Positions 1 to 9,931 of a stretch of DNA of 64,000 bases are shown piece by piece. The DNA is from Codonopsis lanceolata. Lineage: Eukaryota; Streptophyta; Magnoliopsida; Asterales; Campanulaceae. Every line of letters starts with the position of its first letter. The first letter of the stretch is position 1. The stretch covers positions 67,305,501 to 67,369,500 of the forward strand of contig CM028377.1 of assembly GCA_013146195.2 (NCBI GenBank). Direction: 5' to 3'. The position numbers and the translations under genes were made by a program. Below the pieces are notes generated by a model. It was not told the DNA's origin, made no database searches, and saw nothing but the letters and a program-made list of their open reading frames with translations.

Positions 1-950
1 AGTATTGTATTTATTCCTCTGGAAAGATTTATACTCTGGTAGAAGTAAGGAATAGGCTGTGTTGACGGATTCTTGTATATATGCTATCATGAATACTTGG
101 TAGAGAACAAATCTCATATATGGAGAGTTAGCCTCTCTTCCTTGTTAGGGAGGTCATTTGGCTTAGCTAGGGAAAGTTAGTAAAATAGGATCTTTAATAC
201 AGGGGATTATTCCCTTTTTTGATCAGTGGCATATAATCCCGCACTGAGAGAACTGCGATAACTTGCAATCGCTCCTACAAGGTAGGAGGTAGCTCTACCA
301 AAGGTAGAGGAAGATGCTCTATAAGCTTTCAAGTAAGGAAGACGCTATTCCTCTCTCTAAAAATATAGGTTAATGCCCTTCCTTGCCTGTATGCCCAATA
401 GAAGGAAGACGAAAATGAGATCATAAGAAGAGCATAAATAGCACGATTGAGCCTAGGGCTTATAGAAGAAGATTCCTAAGTGAAAGGATTGAATCTTAAG
501 ATTAGACCTCTTGATGAATTGAAAGAGCTCATTTCGGACATAAATTGACTAAAAAGTCAAGAAAAAAGTCATCTTTCCAGAGAAATGAAATGCCCTCTGT
601 TGATAAATGTCCTCACCTCGGTCTCCACCTTATTATGTAAGGATTAGGTAAGGACCAATGGGCTAGCGGCTTGGGGGCTCTCTCCACGATACACGCCTAG
701 TTCCATACTCGACGTAGAAGACGATCCTAATCTTTCAAGTGAGACAGCAAGTTTGTCAAGGAGAGAGAGAAACTCTATTCGGAAAAGGTGTGCACTCCAA
801 GGCACTCCTTTGGGTACCAAAAAGCATATCCAAATTAATACATGGATGATGGAACTAATAAGATGAGAAGCTAAAGCGGCAGAAGGCCCCACAACATCGC
901 CTCCTAAGTTGCACACTTTACAACTTACCCTTATTCAAGATGTTCAAACA
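1..950. other. Organelle-like (mitochondrial-style) cargo inside CACTA-1, partial
   Basis: Base composition is more balanced than in the flanking AT-rich DNA, and the sequence has the purine/pyrimidine patchwork typical of plant mitochondrial spacers. The same stretch occurs inverted at about 24830-25780 and continues there to about 28560. Because both CACTA copies carry it, capture preceded amplification of the element. No named mitochondrial gene was recognised, so the organelle origin is inferred from style only. Confidence 0.4.
644..916 (-). CDS. Uncharacterised 90-aa open frame in the CACTA-1 cargo
   Basis: I do not recognise this frame. It encodes a glycine-containing N-terminus, a hydrophobic segment around residues 18-35 that could span a membrane, and a serine-rich C-terminus. 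The equivalent inverted copy at about 24850-25130 has small indels that break the frame. It may be part of a captured organelle or host gene, or a chance frame; nothing shows that it is expressed. Confidence 0.2.
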   Translation of the reverse strand: MCNLGGDVVGPSAALASHLISSIIHVLIWICFLVPKGVPWSAHLFRIEFLSLLDKLAVSLERLGSSSTSSMELGVYRGESPQAASPLVLT

Positions 951-2728
951 ATACCTATTAACGCTATTCCCAATAAGAAAATTACGTTGATTATTGTAAC
1001 AACAACAAAAAAGTATATCTACTTCAGTCATATTTTCTAGTTTTGAACCGTGATTAGCGTGATGTGTGATTCGAGAGAGAGAGACCCTCATAACGTATAA
1101 GATCTGCTATCTATCTTAGTTTGATTCTCTTCCTTTCTTTGATCTACTCCCAAAGATCGGAAATAGCATAAATAAATACCTAAACTTCAACACCTTTATA
1201 AAACTTTCACCTATCGCAATTTAGAGCAGAATATAAAAGACTATGAACAATAAAAGTACTAGCAGGCTCAACTAAAGTGAGCAAGAAGATAAATGAAGTC
1301 ACGTTCATCTTCAACATATAATATGTATGGATGGTGGCGTACCGGCGCTTCCATCTAAACTAAGCGGTGCACAAAATAGTTAACATTTTTCATGCAAACC
1401 GTGCATTTGAGCATACAATTATTTTCATCTTATAAAGTAGGTTTGGAGAGGGGAGGGATTATTTCTACGCAGATGCAAATTACTTTGTAGCCAACCCGAT
1501 TTGGCGGTTTGAGGTTTTGGGGCCGAGCCTTGAGTGCAGAAGCTATATATTTTGATCTATTTTCTGCGTCATATCCTTGTGATCACTCCGCAGAAGGGGA
1601 ACCTCGCAGAAGGGGAACCAATTAACAAAATGTAGACGTGAAATGTAGGCGTAAAATGTGCCACTCAAATCAACAATTATTTTGCCATGGTATTCCTCCT
1701 AATCTTAAAATCCATTGACAGATAAAACAATGAAGCTCTATTCACATATTAAGTGAAAGAAGAGGAAAAGAAAAGTGAAAAGCACTTTTACTCTACAAAT
1801 TATGGACACAAAGAACGCAATAAGTCTAATACTTCATGAAGAAACACAAGTAAAACCTAGCATCCGTAAAGTTAACGCACAAGTTTCAAACGTAACACCG
1901 CATTAAACAATGACCTAGACATATTAATCAAAAGCGGTGTCCGTACATATGTTCCCGCGCACTTTCTAAACTCATATACTTCCATAAATCAAGTAGCTTC
2001 CATATATTCATCTTGGTTTCACTCCCGGACCGCCTACCATCTAACCCGTATACTTCAATGGTTGGAGATCCGAATCATTCTTAAGTCCGGGAGTGCTATA
2101 TAAAAGTCAAAACAAGGTCATGCAGTAACTAATAATCGATTAAATTTTAACAGATGAAACCGCACAAGAAAACTTGTATGGGTTTATATTAATCTATGTC
2201 CACCAACTGAAAAAAAATCTATAAATCAAAAGCAAAACAAACCACAATCTAGAACATAGCCCTTTCACTCTATGATCACAACATTCAACATACTTCAAAT
2301 AATTTCATGAACATCAAGATGTAAAGAGATTTAATACTTGTAAGACCACGTAGCTTCAAGAATTTAAAATATATACTTGACTTAACTAAACACATCCCAA
2401 GACATCGGTCACATATCATTGATATCCAACCAAATCCAAAATGCTCAACCGTCGTACTACACACTTGAGGCAATGTTCAATTCGATTTGACAAAACAGTC
2501 TCACAATTCGATTTGACAAAAACAATGGCATCGTGAGCGAGAGCCAACCCTTCATAGCTCACAAGATAATAAAAGACAGTTGATGTGAACTTTAAATCAT
2601 GATAGACAGCTAAAACTACGAGAGGTGCAATTAAGAATTAAGATGCAGATACACAAAACAAAGACTTTCCACACACATTTACATAAAAGAGTGGTTAAAA
2701 AGCTCACATTAGGGTTTGTGTAACATAC

Positions 2729-2788
2729 CTTTAGGTCGTTGGAAGGAAATCGCCCAATGAAGTTCGGTTTAGGTCGAGAAGAGCTCAT
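2729..2788 (-). other. Exon-like 20-codon block with start codon and splice donor (CACTA-1 copy)
   Basis: Read on the minus strand, an ATG is followed by 20 codons beginning MSSSRPKPNF and ending exactly at AAG before a GTATGT donor. The same block with the same donor is at 22950-23009. It could be the first exon of a captured host gene or of the element's own accessory gene. The downstream exon was not found. Confidence 0.4.
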
Positions 2789-3119
2789 CAAATGGAAGCC
2801 CCTACTACGGCCATCATCATCCTACTAGTCGAGTAAGCCGTCACGAGTTTGAGCCAAGCAAACTACAGAGGAAAAAGAGATATAAGGGGTGGGAGGCGAT
2901 AATATGGAGAAGACAGAAGAATGGGAGAGATATAGAGAGAAAGACCCTTACCGTGAGATTGAGAGCTTATGCGATGTGAAGATAGGCGACGAATTGGTGT
3001 CTGCGGCGATGCTGAGAGAGAGAGAGTGCACGAGAGACTTGCTGGTGGGAGGAAATTTTGGGAAGGAAAACCTAGGTGGGGGAAATTTTGGGGAAAACTT
3101 ACGTATATATATGTGGCGG

Positions 3120-3359
3120 GAGAGGAAAAATAAGATTTTTCCTTGGTACGGGTAGCAAAGAGGTAATTGTGACCTAAAATTTTGTACGGGTAGTACAGGT
3201 GTCCTAAAAACACTAGTATTTGGGTCGGTTATTACATAACAGTCCCAAATACTAAGTAATTGTGACCGCAAATTCTCCCTTCCCAAAAAGAGGTATTTGG
3301 GACGGTTTTTTAGCCCTCCCAAATAACAGGGGTCACAAATAGTCTTTTTTCTTGTAGTG
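3120..3359 (-). repeat. CACTA-1 terminus and subterminal repeats
   Basis: Short direct and inverted units (GGGACGG, CCCTCCCAAAT, CCCAAATACT) cluster next to the TAGTG end, matching the arrangement at 22394-22640. In CACTA elements such subterminal units bind the element-encoded accessory protein; that role is family knowledge, not shown here. Confidence 0.7.
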
Positions 3360-3847
3360 ATCACTCAGTGTTTGTCCAAACTATAACTAGAAAGTAATTA
3401 TCAGAGAAGAATATCTAGCTAAGTTTTCAAAAAGACTAAGGCACAGGGAGAATTTCTTTGAAAATAGAATGCTTCAGACTTCTATATTTCTTTAATTGAT
3501 TCCTGAGGGTATTTATAGATGATCTTGAAGTGTAGCCCGTTAGGAATACATTTGAATTTGAAATGTGTTAAGCAAAACATATGTATCTTCTCACAAGATC
3601 ATAGGGATCCTGTTAGAGAGAAAACGTACAAAATATCTATCAAAACACAAAATAGGAAAGTGTCAGTACTAGCAATTGTTCAAGTAAATGAGGTAAAGAA
3701 GCTGATACTTTAAAACTGTGGTCAGCCGATAGAAGTGAGTGACAAAGAGATATCCCATAAATTGACCAACAAGAAATAATTTATAAGTTTTTGCTGACAA
3801 CAAGTGGAATGATTTTAAGCAAATCTATTTTAAGGCAAGATTCAGCA
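3360..3847 (-). mobile_element. Copia-B 5' LTR, first half (displaced and inverted)
   Basis: The reverse complement starts TGCTGAATCTTGCC and aligns along its whole length with the first 490 bases of the Copia-B 3' LTR at 50805, with about 29 mismatches counted by eye (roughly 6%). It includes the same CTATAAATACC TATA-like box. The match stops at the CACTA terminus at 3359 and resumes on the plus strand at 40008. It is therefore the missing half of the split 5' LTR. Confidence 0.92.
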
Positions 3848-3852
3848 ATTAA
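3848..3852 (-). repeat. Copia-B target-site duplication, left copy (TTAAT on the minus strand)
   Basis: The five bases outside the LTR start read TTAAT on the minus strand and match TTAAT at 51897-51901 after the 3' LTR. The two lie in opposite orientation relative to the plus strand, which is the key sign of inversion. Confidence 0.85.
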
Positions 3853-4366
3853 GCAAACTTAGTTAGGGCCTAATGTGAGGGATTAGGGTCACTAATGATG
3901 GAGGTTCAATGATTAAATGGGTCACCAAATCAAAATTTTAGAAAAATCTCGTAATGCTGGTATAGAGGCTGAGCGGTAGCTCAGGGGGAACGCTGAGCGA
4001 GCGCTCAGTCCCCTTTTCACTTCCTGGACTTGCTAGATTTTGTGCACTCGCTCAGGCACTGGTTGAGCGAGCGCTCATGGGTCTAGATGGTCAAAATGAC
4101 TTGAAAACAAGTCTCAAGTGTGTCCAACTCAACCCCAAACCATATGAGATGTTTAACACACTCAAAACACGTCCGAAATAGATCCGAACATCACCTGGAA
4201 CAAGGAGGAATGAAGGGCGAAACTCGCAACGAACATCAAATGAATCAACTACGAGTTGAACAAAGATACAGCAAGTATGAATGAACATTCTTAATCATGT
4301 TTAGGACTAGAATATAAGGTCTAGGATTTAAGTTAACATCTCACGAGTCTCAAAGACACGAATACA
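3853..4366 (-). mobile_element. Old LTR-like sequence that received Copia-B (left part)
   Basis: On the minus strand this runs directly into the TTAAT target site whose continuation is at 51902. It shows promoter- or leader-like LTR style and three copies of a GAGCG-type motif (3968-4077). No coding domain remains. Assignment to a Gypsy-type LTR is a guess from style. Confidence 0.35.
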
Positions 4367-4420
<54 letters not shown>

Positions 4421-4421
4421 T
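4367..4421. repeat. (ATT)n microsatellite
   Basis: About 18 uninterrupted ATT units followed by degenerate TAGTATTATT copies. Confidence 0.95.
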
Positions 4422-4547
4422 AGTATTATTATTTAGTAGTATGTAAGTCTTTGTATTTAGCATAAATAAAATGTTTACTAGAACACCTTCTTAAATTATT
4501 TTTGAGAGATAACCAATTAAGCAAGATGTTTAATTATCACGTAACGA

Positions 4548-4550
<3 letters not shown>

Positions 4551-4581
<31 letters not shown>
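4551..4581. repeat. (TA)n microsatellite
   Basis: About 15 uninterrupted TA units. Confidence 0.95.
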
Positions 4582-4588
<7 letters not shown>

Positions 4589-5887
4589 AGACATGTAAAT
4601 CTAAAATGCTCCAAATTATTTTTTTTGCAACCGAAATGTTTATTTAAACAAAGATGGAGTTTCAATGTCATAGAACATCAGTAGAAAAGTTGACTAGGTG
4701 ATTGATGTTTGTGCATTTTAACAAAAAAAAAAAAAAATGTAACTGCTGAATTTTCAAGACTGAAATTTTAAAAACTGAAATTTAAACTGCAGAAAAGTTA
4801 AGTGCTGAAAGTTAAGTGCTAAAATTGTGATGGTGAATTGGTGGGGGAATTGGGCGGTGACTGGGTTTGTAAGGGGGGGAGAGAGAGGTTTACTGGGTTT
4901 AGATTTAGGACACCGATGTGTTTCAGGGTTCTAAATATTTAATTAAAATTAATGTGATAGTATATTTAAAGGAAAAAATGCTCATAATTCATTATTTTAG
5001 CATACGGTACTTGCTTTAGTGCAATGAGTTTTATAAAGTTAGTTAGATTTAATTTATTTTTTAGTTTGACCCATCAATTATTAATATTTACTAGTAAAAT
5101 CACTTAATATTAGTAAGGACATTTCAATCTTTTCGATGACTTCCGTCTAACAAAATTAATAGTATCCATTTTTTAGACCAAATTGACACTTTTGATAAAG
5201 TACAGTTATTAAACTGTGAAAAATTGTATTAGAGTAAGCTTAGCAGACTTTTCGAAATAGTAGGGTGACCAAATTGAAAATTAAGCCATAAAAATAGGTC
5301 GTGACCCATTATAATCCAAAATTAAATGGGTTGGAATGGATTGGGTTAAGACGGGTCGGGTCGAAATGCGTATAACGGGTCGAAATGGACAACAATTCGA
5401 CCCGTTTTAAACCGATCTAAATCAATCAATTAATTTTTTTAGGTTGAAATAGGTAACTCATTTCGATCCAAAAAAATGAACATGTGGGTTGGGTCGGGTA
5501 ATTTTTAAGTTGGGTTGGGTGGGCTAGCGGGTTTTGCGTTTTGTTATGTGATAGCGATATATACTTGCAGTAATTGTACATATTTAATCATAGTGATAGT
5601 AATAGTAATCACACATATTTAATGACAAATATTGTATTTTAAAAAATATTCTAAATTTATAAAAGATTTTATTTATTTATTATATTCTTTATTAATAATT
5701 TTGCTTTTTCTTAATCCATGCATTATAATAATTTGTTCATTTTATATACATATCGAACTCACAATCTTTACGTTTAGTATCATTAAAGTTTTTAATCATG
5801 CTATTAGTTTTACAATAATTTATTCTTTTAATTTTATTTTTTCACTTCATGTTGCTTATGTATAATTCGATTGAAAAAGATATATGA
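4582..5887. other. Gene-free AT-rich stretch
   Basis: No coding region is supported. It contains a poly-A tract at about 4724 and, at 5330-5540, a cluster of GGGTCGGGT/CGACCCG words like those inside hAT-type MITEs. No ends were found that would define an element. Confidence 0.6.
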
Positions 5888-5917
5888 CGTGCGTTTAACG
5901 CACGGGTGTAAAGTTAG
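5888..5917 (+). mobile_element. Degenerate Helitron-like 3' terminus
   Basis: A perfect stem CGTGCGT-TTA-ACGCACG is followed 10-13 bases later by TTAG and then T. This resembles Helitron 3' ends (hairpin plus CTRR, insertion before T), but the last four bases are TTAG, not CTAG. No 5' TC end was located. Confidence 0.35.
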
Positions 5918-6360
5918 TTGTACACTAAATAATAACACTTTAATTGTTATAAAGTGACACTTTTATTGTTTCACGCCAAAAGATGTTTTTTTTTCATTTA
6001 CAATGTAAAGTGAACATTTCCAAGCAAAAGTGACATTTAAGGCCAAAAGAAAAATATTTAAAGCCAAACGGTGACAATTTGTAAAGGATCAAAGTGATAA
6101 TTTTCATTAAAGATACAAAATGTCGTTTCTAGGACTAAAAGTGACACTTTTAACATTAAATAGTGATACTCTTCATTTATATACGTGAGGGGTGACATTG
6201 CAATTTTCCAAAAGCCGAGATCTGTTAAAATTTATTAATTTTGCTTTTTTAGCACGGATATGTCTGTCTTACGATTTAAGATTTGTAAGACCGTTTTACA
6301 TGAGACCGACTCCTTGTAAAATTAGATTTAATCATCATTAAGAATTTGAAAAAAAAATTA

Positions 6361-6591
6361 CTCCACCCATTTTTAAATTATCGACCTCTTTGATCCAGCA
6401 CACCATTTAAGAAAAAAAATTAATTGTATCATAAATATTTATGAAATATGTAATTTTTTCTTTTATTGTCCTTGAACATGTGACCATAAATAAAACGGTA
6501 AAGCGTTTTATTAAAGATCAAAGTTTTGAAAAAGAACAATCATTTTAGAACGAACGAAAAAATAAATAACATAAATTGAAAACGAATGAAG
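6361..6591. mobile_element. Stowaway-like MITE (231 bp)
   Basis: It starts CTCCACCCATTTTTAAATTA, ends AACGAATGAAG and is flanked by TA on both sides (6359-6360, 6592-6593). These are degenerate versions of the CTCC(C/A)TCCGT... ends of plant Stowaway elements. Confidence 0.55.
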
Positions 6592-6670
6592 TATATATTA
6601 TTCAACACGACCCATAACACTCTAATATAGAGTAAATTTTCTCATAATATAGTTTATAAGACATTATTAC

Positions 6671-6840
6671 GTAGGGGTATAAATCGGAACCACCGAACCA
6701 TGAAACAGAACCAAATCAAATCAAACCAAACCAGTCGATTTGGTTCGGTTTTGATCGAAGAGTTCGGTTTCGGTTTCAAAAATTAGAAAAACACCCGAAT
6801 CGGTTCGGTTCACGGTTTTTATTATCGAACTAAACCAACA
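6671..6840. repeat. CGGTTCGGTT-rich cluster
   Basis: Repeated (C)GGTTCGGTTT and AACCGAACC words occur here, and again at 9062-9160 and 18965-19090. Such clusters are common near ends of plant non-autonomous DNA transposons. This cluster and the one at 9062 could be the two ends of one element interrupted by later insertions, but I could not align clean terminal repeats. Confidence 0.4.
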
Positions 6841-7037
6841 TATATATTTTTATTTATTTATTATATTACCTTTATTAACTATTTTGAACCTTTTGATTAT
6901 TTTATACACATAATCTATTATTTTGATTTAGTCATGTAATATATATTTATTTATTATTATTTTTTCTCCTAAGGGGGGCATGAGAAGGGATCGAACTTGA
7001 GACCTCACACTTTTTGAAACCTCATGTCTACCACTGG

Positions 7038-7750
7038 TAGAGCTGTCAATGTGGGTTGGCGGGTCGGGTCAACCCGCTATAACTCGTCATTTGGCAGGGC
7101 GGGCCAACCCATGAAATATGGTGGGTCGGAAAATTGCCAACCCAACCCATCTTGGGTTGTGGGTTAGGCTGGTCAACCCATCAACTTTTCTTTCAATTAA
7201 TCAAAATAATAAAAATAATTATAAATAACACAAAAAATGTTACAACTCATTCAAAAAATTATATTTTCTACTATTATATTTTTAATAGTGTTTTCTAACA
7301 ATTTTTTCTAATATTAATAGTATAAAATAAGAAAAAAAATAGAAGTAAGAAACTATTTTATCATTACTCTTTTTGTATGTTCTTATAATAATTTTTTCTG
7401 TAAATATTACGATTAATATACCTTATTCTGACATCTTTAATTGCTATAAGTGCCACTTTTTGAATGAATTCAAAATCATTTACTAATATTTCAAATTAAA
7501 AAAATAATTTTACATTCTGAGTGAAAATTATTTAACCTAATTATTTCAAACTCATGACTTGTTTATTTGAAACTAGTACATGGCGGGTCAACCCGCCCGA
7601 CCCGCCACAACCCACCTCAACCCGCAACCGCCGCGGGCTCAACCCGTTTGACCCACCTCCTAATGGGTTCATATTTTCTCAATCCAATCCACTTTTTTTA
7701 AGTGGTGGGGCGAGCCAATCCAACAGATCCAACCCATTTTGACAGTTCTA
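7038..7750. mobile_element. hAT-type MITE (713 bp)
   Basis: Terminal inverted repeats TAGAGCTGTCAA and TTGACAGTTCTA are visible. Just inside lie long inverted runs of GGGTCGGGTCAACCCG-type words. The 8-bp flanks ACCACTGG and TCTACTGG agree at 6 of 8 positions, as expected of a decayed hAT target duplication. There is no transposase. A frame at 7554-7742 is only the translated repeat. Confidence 0.7.
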
Positions 7751-7758
7751 TCTACTGG

Positions 7759-8541
7759 GCCACCCCCTTAAAGGCATATATTAAAATACAACTTGGATTG
7801 CACATGTGCAATTGATAAATGCTAATGAGGGGTCGAGATAAATTCATTTACCGAGATCCTACGGTCCCAATTTCGTCTAGATTTCACATGTGAGAAGGGC
7901 GGTTGAGCAACCCCTACACACCCCTTCTCACATGTTCTCTCCACCTACTCTCTTTGAATCGGTATAATTCCAACTGGTATTGTTGCCCTATTTAAGAATA
8001 ATTATTTAAGAATAAAAATAATTATTTACAAAGTTAAGAAAAAATACTAAAATTTTAAATTGAAAAATAGTCAATTTAAATCAATAGAAGTGATAATAAT
8101 AATTTAAATTGAGTGTATAAAACATTCTTCCGATTTTTAATGTTGTTAAGAAGGGTGGATCCATCTTTTTTTGTTTAACCATTTTTTAAAAATGTCTAAA
8201 ACATAATTTATTGAGTTTTTCTTTAAGTGGTTTGTCTTTTAAAATGGGTATTATCTTTTTTGGAATTTTTTTGGTTTAACTAAGAATATGTATAACCATC
8301 AAGACACTCTAAAAGATAAACTGTTTTTATGTTATTAAGACCACTCTAAAAGATAAATTGTTTTAAAAATAAGAATAAGTAATAATATGTATAATTACTA
8401 ATTTGGAATTCTTCCGAGTTTTTATGTTCTTAATAATATGTATAAAATATAAAATACACTTTTCATTAAACACATAGTCACTTTTTTATACCAACATAAA
8501 AAAGAGATATTAATTGTTTAATGTCTATCTTCCACAGTAAA
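7759..8541. other. Gene-free AT-rich stretch
   Basis: No coding or RNA gene is supported. There are short repeated phrases (CACTCTAAAAGATAAA at about 8306 and 8343), otherwise only low-complexity A/T runs. Confidence 0.6.
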
Positions 8542-8853
8542 TCTATAATATAAAACAGGTTACGCGGTTAAAAAAAAGTTAAAAAAATTAATACCCTTGG
8601 TGTACGTGTTAAGAAAAAAGTTTATATTTTAACGAAAATTATTAATTGTATAAGGGCAAAGCTGGTTGTCCTCCTCAAAATATAACAAGGTATCGCCTCT
8701 GTTTCCTTAAAAAAAATTACAAATAAATAAAATCTAACGAGGTATCACATCTGTTTTAAAAATAAAATTACAAATAAATGTTTTAATTTTTTTCTCCACT
8801 GTTGACATCCTCCCTTACTCGCGCCGTGCCATAGGCACGGACACAAAGACTAG
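8542..8853 (+). mobile_element. Small non-autonomous Helitron (312 bp)
   Basis: The 5' end is TCTATAATATAAAAC after an A. The 3' end has the hairpin CCGTGCC-ATA-GGCACGG, 10 spacer bases and then CTAG, followed by T. This satisfies the Helitron rules: 5' TC, 3' hairpin plus CTRR, insertion between A and T, no target duplication. There is no Rep/helicase coding, so it would be moved in trans. Confidence 0.7.
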
Positions 8854-9248
8854 TATATATATATATTAAATCAAACAAAATCTTGATTATTGGAGTTGTT
8901 TGTGTTTATTTTAAAATTTATATTGCTTTATTTATAATGATTTGTGGTTAATAGGTTATTTTTTAATTTTGATATGAATTCCAAAATTAAAATATTATTT
9001 TTATTATTATTTTTAATGTCGGCTAATTTGTTTAAAAATAATTTATATAAACAACAAAACTAAACTAAACCGAGTGATTCGATTCAATTATAAGCTCTTA
9101 TTCGGTTCAGTTCGATTTACGATTTGTAATTTTAACCCAAATCAAACCAAGCACCCGTAGTTTTAGGGATGTTAATTTGTAAAACGAAACTATTATCCTA
9201 AACAACTTAACCCAACCCAACCAACCAACCAACAGTGTAACAACATCC

Positions 9249-9398
9249 GAGTCCAGATCTCATGTACCACTTGTGTGTACCACTAATGTACCACTTTTTA
9301 TCTTAATCATTGATTAAGATACAATAATTAGGATGCAATGGTAGAGATGAAAAATGATACACCAATGATACACACAAGTAGTACAGAGATATTGACTC
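9249..9398. mobile_element. Mutator-type foldback MITE (150 bp) with 9-bp target duplication
   Basis: Its arms (GAGTCCAGATCTCATGTACC... and the inverse of ...GTACAGAGATATTGACTC) pair over about 55 bases. A perfect 9-bp duplication ACAACATCC flanks it (9240-9248, 9399-9407). A 9-bp duplication is the Mutator superfamily hallmark. Confidence 0.75.
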
Positions 9399-9407
9399 AC
9401 AACATCC

Positions 9408-9931
9408 AACTCAAGAAGAAAGACCACATAATTGTTGTTGCCTGTGCATTGTACAAAATTGAAACATTTTGATGGTAGAAACTAAAAAGACCCAGGTAAA
9501 TTTATACAGAATCCGCAAGATCAGTAGTGACAAACAAACGATTTCAAGATTACACCAATGCATTCAGTCTTGAGAGGATGAACAAGAAAATCAAAATTAC
9601 AAAAGCAACATTAAACTTGAATGAGAGAAAATACACCATTCGTTATCCCCAAATTTCAACCCTCTTCTATACAAAAACTTGCAATAGTTTATCCCTTCTC
9701 CAAATACCAAGTACTGAATTAATTATAGAAGAGATGGCTTAACAAAAACAGAGATTGAACCATTCAATCTCTCCACTTCACCCCCCCATCCACCTATATA
9801 TACACACCAGTTTGGGGCATAAATTTCCATCAATTTTGAGGTCATATTCACAAGTCAGTATTAGCAGCAGTAATCATCATCTTCATAAAACATTCACCCG
9901 ATCCACAAAACAATCTCAATAACCCCCACAA
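9408..9931. other. 3' flank of the zinc-finger gene, including likely 3' UTR
   Basis: This lies downstream of the stop codon at 9932 (the gene is on the minus strand). The part nearest the gene, about 9760-9931, is probably the transcribed 3' UTR. A frame at 9527-9742 has no family resemblance and was not called. Confidence 0.5.

Larger units (their letters stand above)
1..3359 (-). mobile_element. CACTA-1: left arm of a CACTA (EnSpm/CMC) transposon, truncated by window start
   Basis: The plus strand ends in TCTTGTAGTG at 3350-3359, the reverse complement of the classic CACTACAAGA terminus, so the element starts at 3359 and reads leftwards. The whole stretch is the reverse complement, a few per cent diverged, of 22394 to about 25780, where the same terminus reads rightwards. 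Behind the terminus come short repeats of the ATTTGGGA(C/G)GG type, as expected of CACTA subterminal regions. The 3 bases outside the terminus (3360-3362, ATC) are the complement of GAT, which also follows the CACTA end at 40004. No transposase domain is visible. The other end lies beyond the window. Confidence 0.85.

Noticed and set aside
2863..3364. Frames of 116 and 138 codons near the CACTA-1 end
   Set aside because: They are translations of subterminal repeats and a shared leader, not conserved between the two copies.
5330..5540. A second hAT MITE
   Set aside because: GGGTCGGGT words are present but no terminal repeats or duplication could be found.
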